Under the pieces are notes generated by a model, which was not told the DNA's origin, did no database searches, and saw only the letters and a program-made list of their open reading frames with translations. Positions 12,768-13,895 of a stretch of DNA of 13,895 nucleotides are shown one piece after another; position 1 is the stretch's first letter; each line of letters starts with the position of its first letter. The translations under genes and the position numbers were made by a program. Origin of the DNA: Gammaproteobacteria bacterium (GTDB lineage Bacteria; Pseudomonadota; Gammaproteobacteria; SZUA-229); NCBI GenBank assembly GCA_023136715.1, contig JAGLQT010000165.1:1-13895 (forward strand). The letters are read 5' to 3'.

Positions 12768-13895
12768 CTACACCAGTATCATTTCATTCATGCCTGCACC
12801 GGCAGGAATCATCGGATAAACATTTTCCTCACGATCGGTAATAAAATCGAGGAAGACCAGGCGATCTTTTTGTGCAATCGCTTCTTCGAGTGCAGGCACC
12901 ACATCAGCAGATTTATCAACACGAATACCAACATGTCCATAACTTTCAGCCAACTTGGTAAAGTCAGGCTGCACATCCATAATTGAATTGGAGTAACGCT
13001 TGTCGTAAAAGAATTCCTGCCACTGACGCACCATGCCCATGTAACCGTTGTTCAGGTTAATGATCTTCAGCGGTAAGGCGTACTGCGTACAGGTACCCAG
13101 TTCCTGAATACACATTTGTATACTGGATTCACCGGTGACGCACATCACAAGATCATCCGGATGCGCTAACTGAACGCCCATCGCGGCAGGCAGGCCAAAG
13201 CCCATGGTGCCGAGACCACCTGAGTTAATCCAGCGACGCGGCTCATCGAAGCCATAGTACTGCGCGGCGTACATCTGGTGCTGACCGACATCAGAAGTGA
13301 CGAAAGCTTCACCTTTGGTGACTTCGTACATTTTCTCGATAACGAACTGCGGTTTGATGGTTTCACTCTCGCGATCAAATTTCAGGCAATCCTGTGAGCG
13401 CCATTCTTCGATCTGATTCCACCATTTTTCAAGTGCAGAAGCATTCGGTGTTCGACCTGTTTGCTCAAGTGCCTGGTTAAAATCATTCAACACCTGAACC
13501 ACTTCGCCGACAATCGGCACGTCTACCCTGACATTCTTGGAAATTGAGGCAGGATCAACATCCACGTGGATAATGGTGGCATCGGGGCAGAATTTCTCTA
13601 AATTGCCGGTGACTCGATCATCGAAGCGCGCACCGATCGCAATCAAGACATCGCAGTGATGCATGCCCATATTGGCTTCATAGGTACCGTGCATGCCCAG
13701 CATGCCTAATGATTGTCTATCACTGGCAGGATATGCGCCCAGCCCCATCAAGGTTTGAGTGATTGGGAAACCCAGCTTTTTGGTAAAATGGCGCAATTGC
13801 TCTGAACCATTACCCAGAATCACACCACCACCGGTATAAATCATGGGGCGCTCAGCACCCAGCATAATATCGACAGCACGCCTGGTCTGACCAGC
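12768..13895 (-). CDS. ilvI: Acetolactate synthase large (catalytic) subunit, C-terminal part
   Basis: Thiamine-diphosphate enzyme that joins pyruvate to pyruvate or 2-ketobutyrate, the first common step of valine, leucine and isoleucine synthesis. The frame is open to the window edge: ten further codons (AGQTRRAVDI) precede the first visible Met, so the gene is cut by the window. About 375 of roughly 575 residues are present. Seen: the middle FAD-binding domain (PMIYTGGGVILGNGSEQL; LGMLGMHGTYEANMGMHHCD; RFDDRVTGNL), then the C-terminal ThDP domain (TSDVGQHQMYAAQYYGF, RRWINSGGLGTMGFGLPAA). The ThDP/Mg motif, normally GDGS or GEGS, reads GESS here, and the partner NN appears in INLNNGYMGM. The end VYPMIPAGAGMNEMILV matches the family. 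It resembles IlvI of E. coli and pseudomonads more than IlvB. Any promoter or leader lies outside the window. Confidence 0.97.
   Translation of the reverse strand, partial: AGQTRRAVDIMLGAERPMIYTGGGVILGNGSEQLRHFTKKLGFPITQTLMGLGAYPASDRQSLGMLGMHGTYEANMGMHHCDVLIAIGARFDDRVTGNLEKFCPDATIIHVDVDPASISKNVRVDVPIVGEVVQVLNDFNQALEQTGRTPNASALEKWWNQIEEWRSQDCLKFDRESETIKPQFVIEKMYEVTKGEAFVTSDVGQHQMYAAQYYGFDEPRRWINSGGLGTMGFGLPAAMGVQLAHPDDLVMCVTGESSIQMCIQELGTCTQYALPLKIINLNNGYMGMVRQWQEFFYDKRYSNSIMDVQPDFTKLAESYGHVGIRVDKSADVVPALEEAIAQKDRLVFLDFITDREENVYPMIPAGAGMNEMILV

Noticed and set aside
1..13895. CRISPR arrays, tRNA or rRNA genes, insertion sequences, prophage or defence systems.
   Set aside because: No repeat-spacer pattern, cloverleaf, transposase, integrase or defence-gene motif is visible on either strand.

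Overview
This window looks like chromosomal core sequence from a gammaproteobacterium of medium G+C. The evidence is gene content and order. ValRS and release factor 3 read like gammaproteobacterial proteins (RF3 has the 529-residue E. coli length). A holD-position gene, rimI, one gene and then prfC follow the E. coli order holD-rimI-yjjG-prfC. The branched-chain cluster ilvI-ilvH-ilvC-pssA-leuA resembles the arrangement in pseudomonads and relatives. No tRNA, rRNA, CRISPR array, insertion sequence or prophage gene is visible, and I cannot name a genus.

Left part (1-4420): the 3' half of valS (+), an unrecognised 183-residue soluble protein (+), an HPP-family membrane protein (+), then on the minus strand an SHOCT-like two-helix membrane protein and a 101-residue four-helix protein made of two similar halves, and finally a di-haem cytochrome b561-type protein (+). 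This is the accessory part; 2538-3756 is visibly richer in A+T. A perfect 16-bp tandem duplication lies just after valS, and a REP-like palindrome lies between the cytochrome gene and prfC.

Middle part (4430-8491, all minus): a family-4-type uracil-DNA glycosylase overlaps rimI by ATGA, followed by a lipoprotein with a zincin-like motif and then prfC. The glycosylase carries an N-terminal peptide resembling the clamp-loader-binding peptide of DNA polymerase III psi, and it occupies the usual holD position. prfC has a perfect TATAAT 8 nt before its ATG and no Shine-Dalgarno, so it may be leaderless.

Right part (8494-13895, all minus): leuA, pssA, ilvC, ilvH and the 3' part of ilvI. IlvI/IlvH make acetolactate and acetohydroxybutyrate, IlvC reduces and isomerises them, and LeuA commits 2-ketoisovalerate to leucine. 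A strong terminator separates ilvC from pssA. Between pssA and leuA I found a 34-codon leader peptide ending in Leu-Pro-Leu5-Pro, with its own promoter candidate. Its leucine-codon run is complementary (9 of 10 positions) to the leuA Shine-Dalgarno region. This suggests a leucine-responsive attenuator that may act on translation directly, and it is the most interesting signal in the window.
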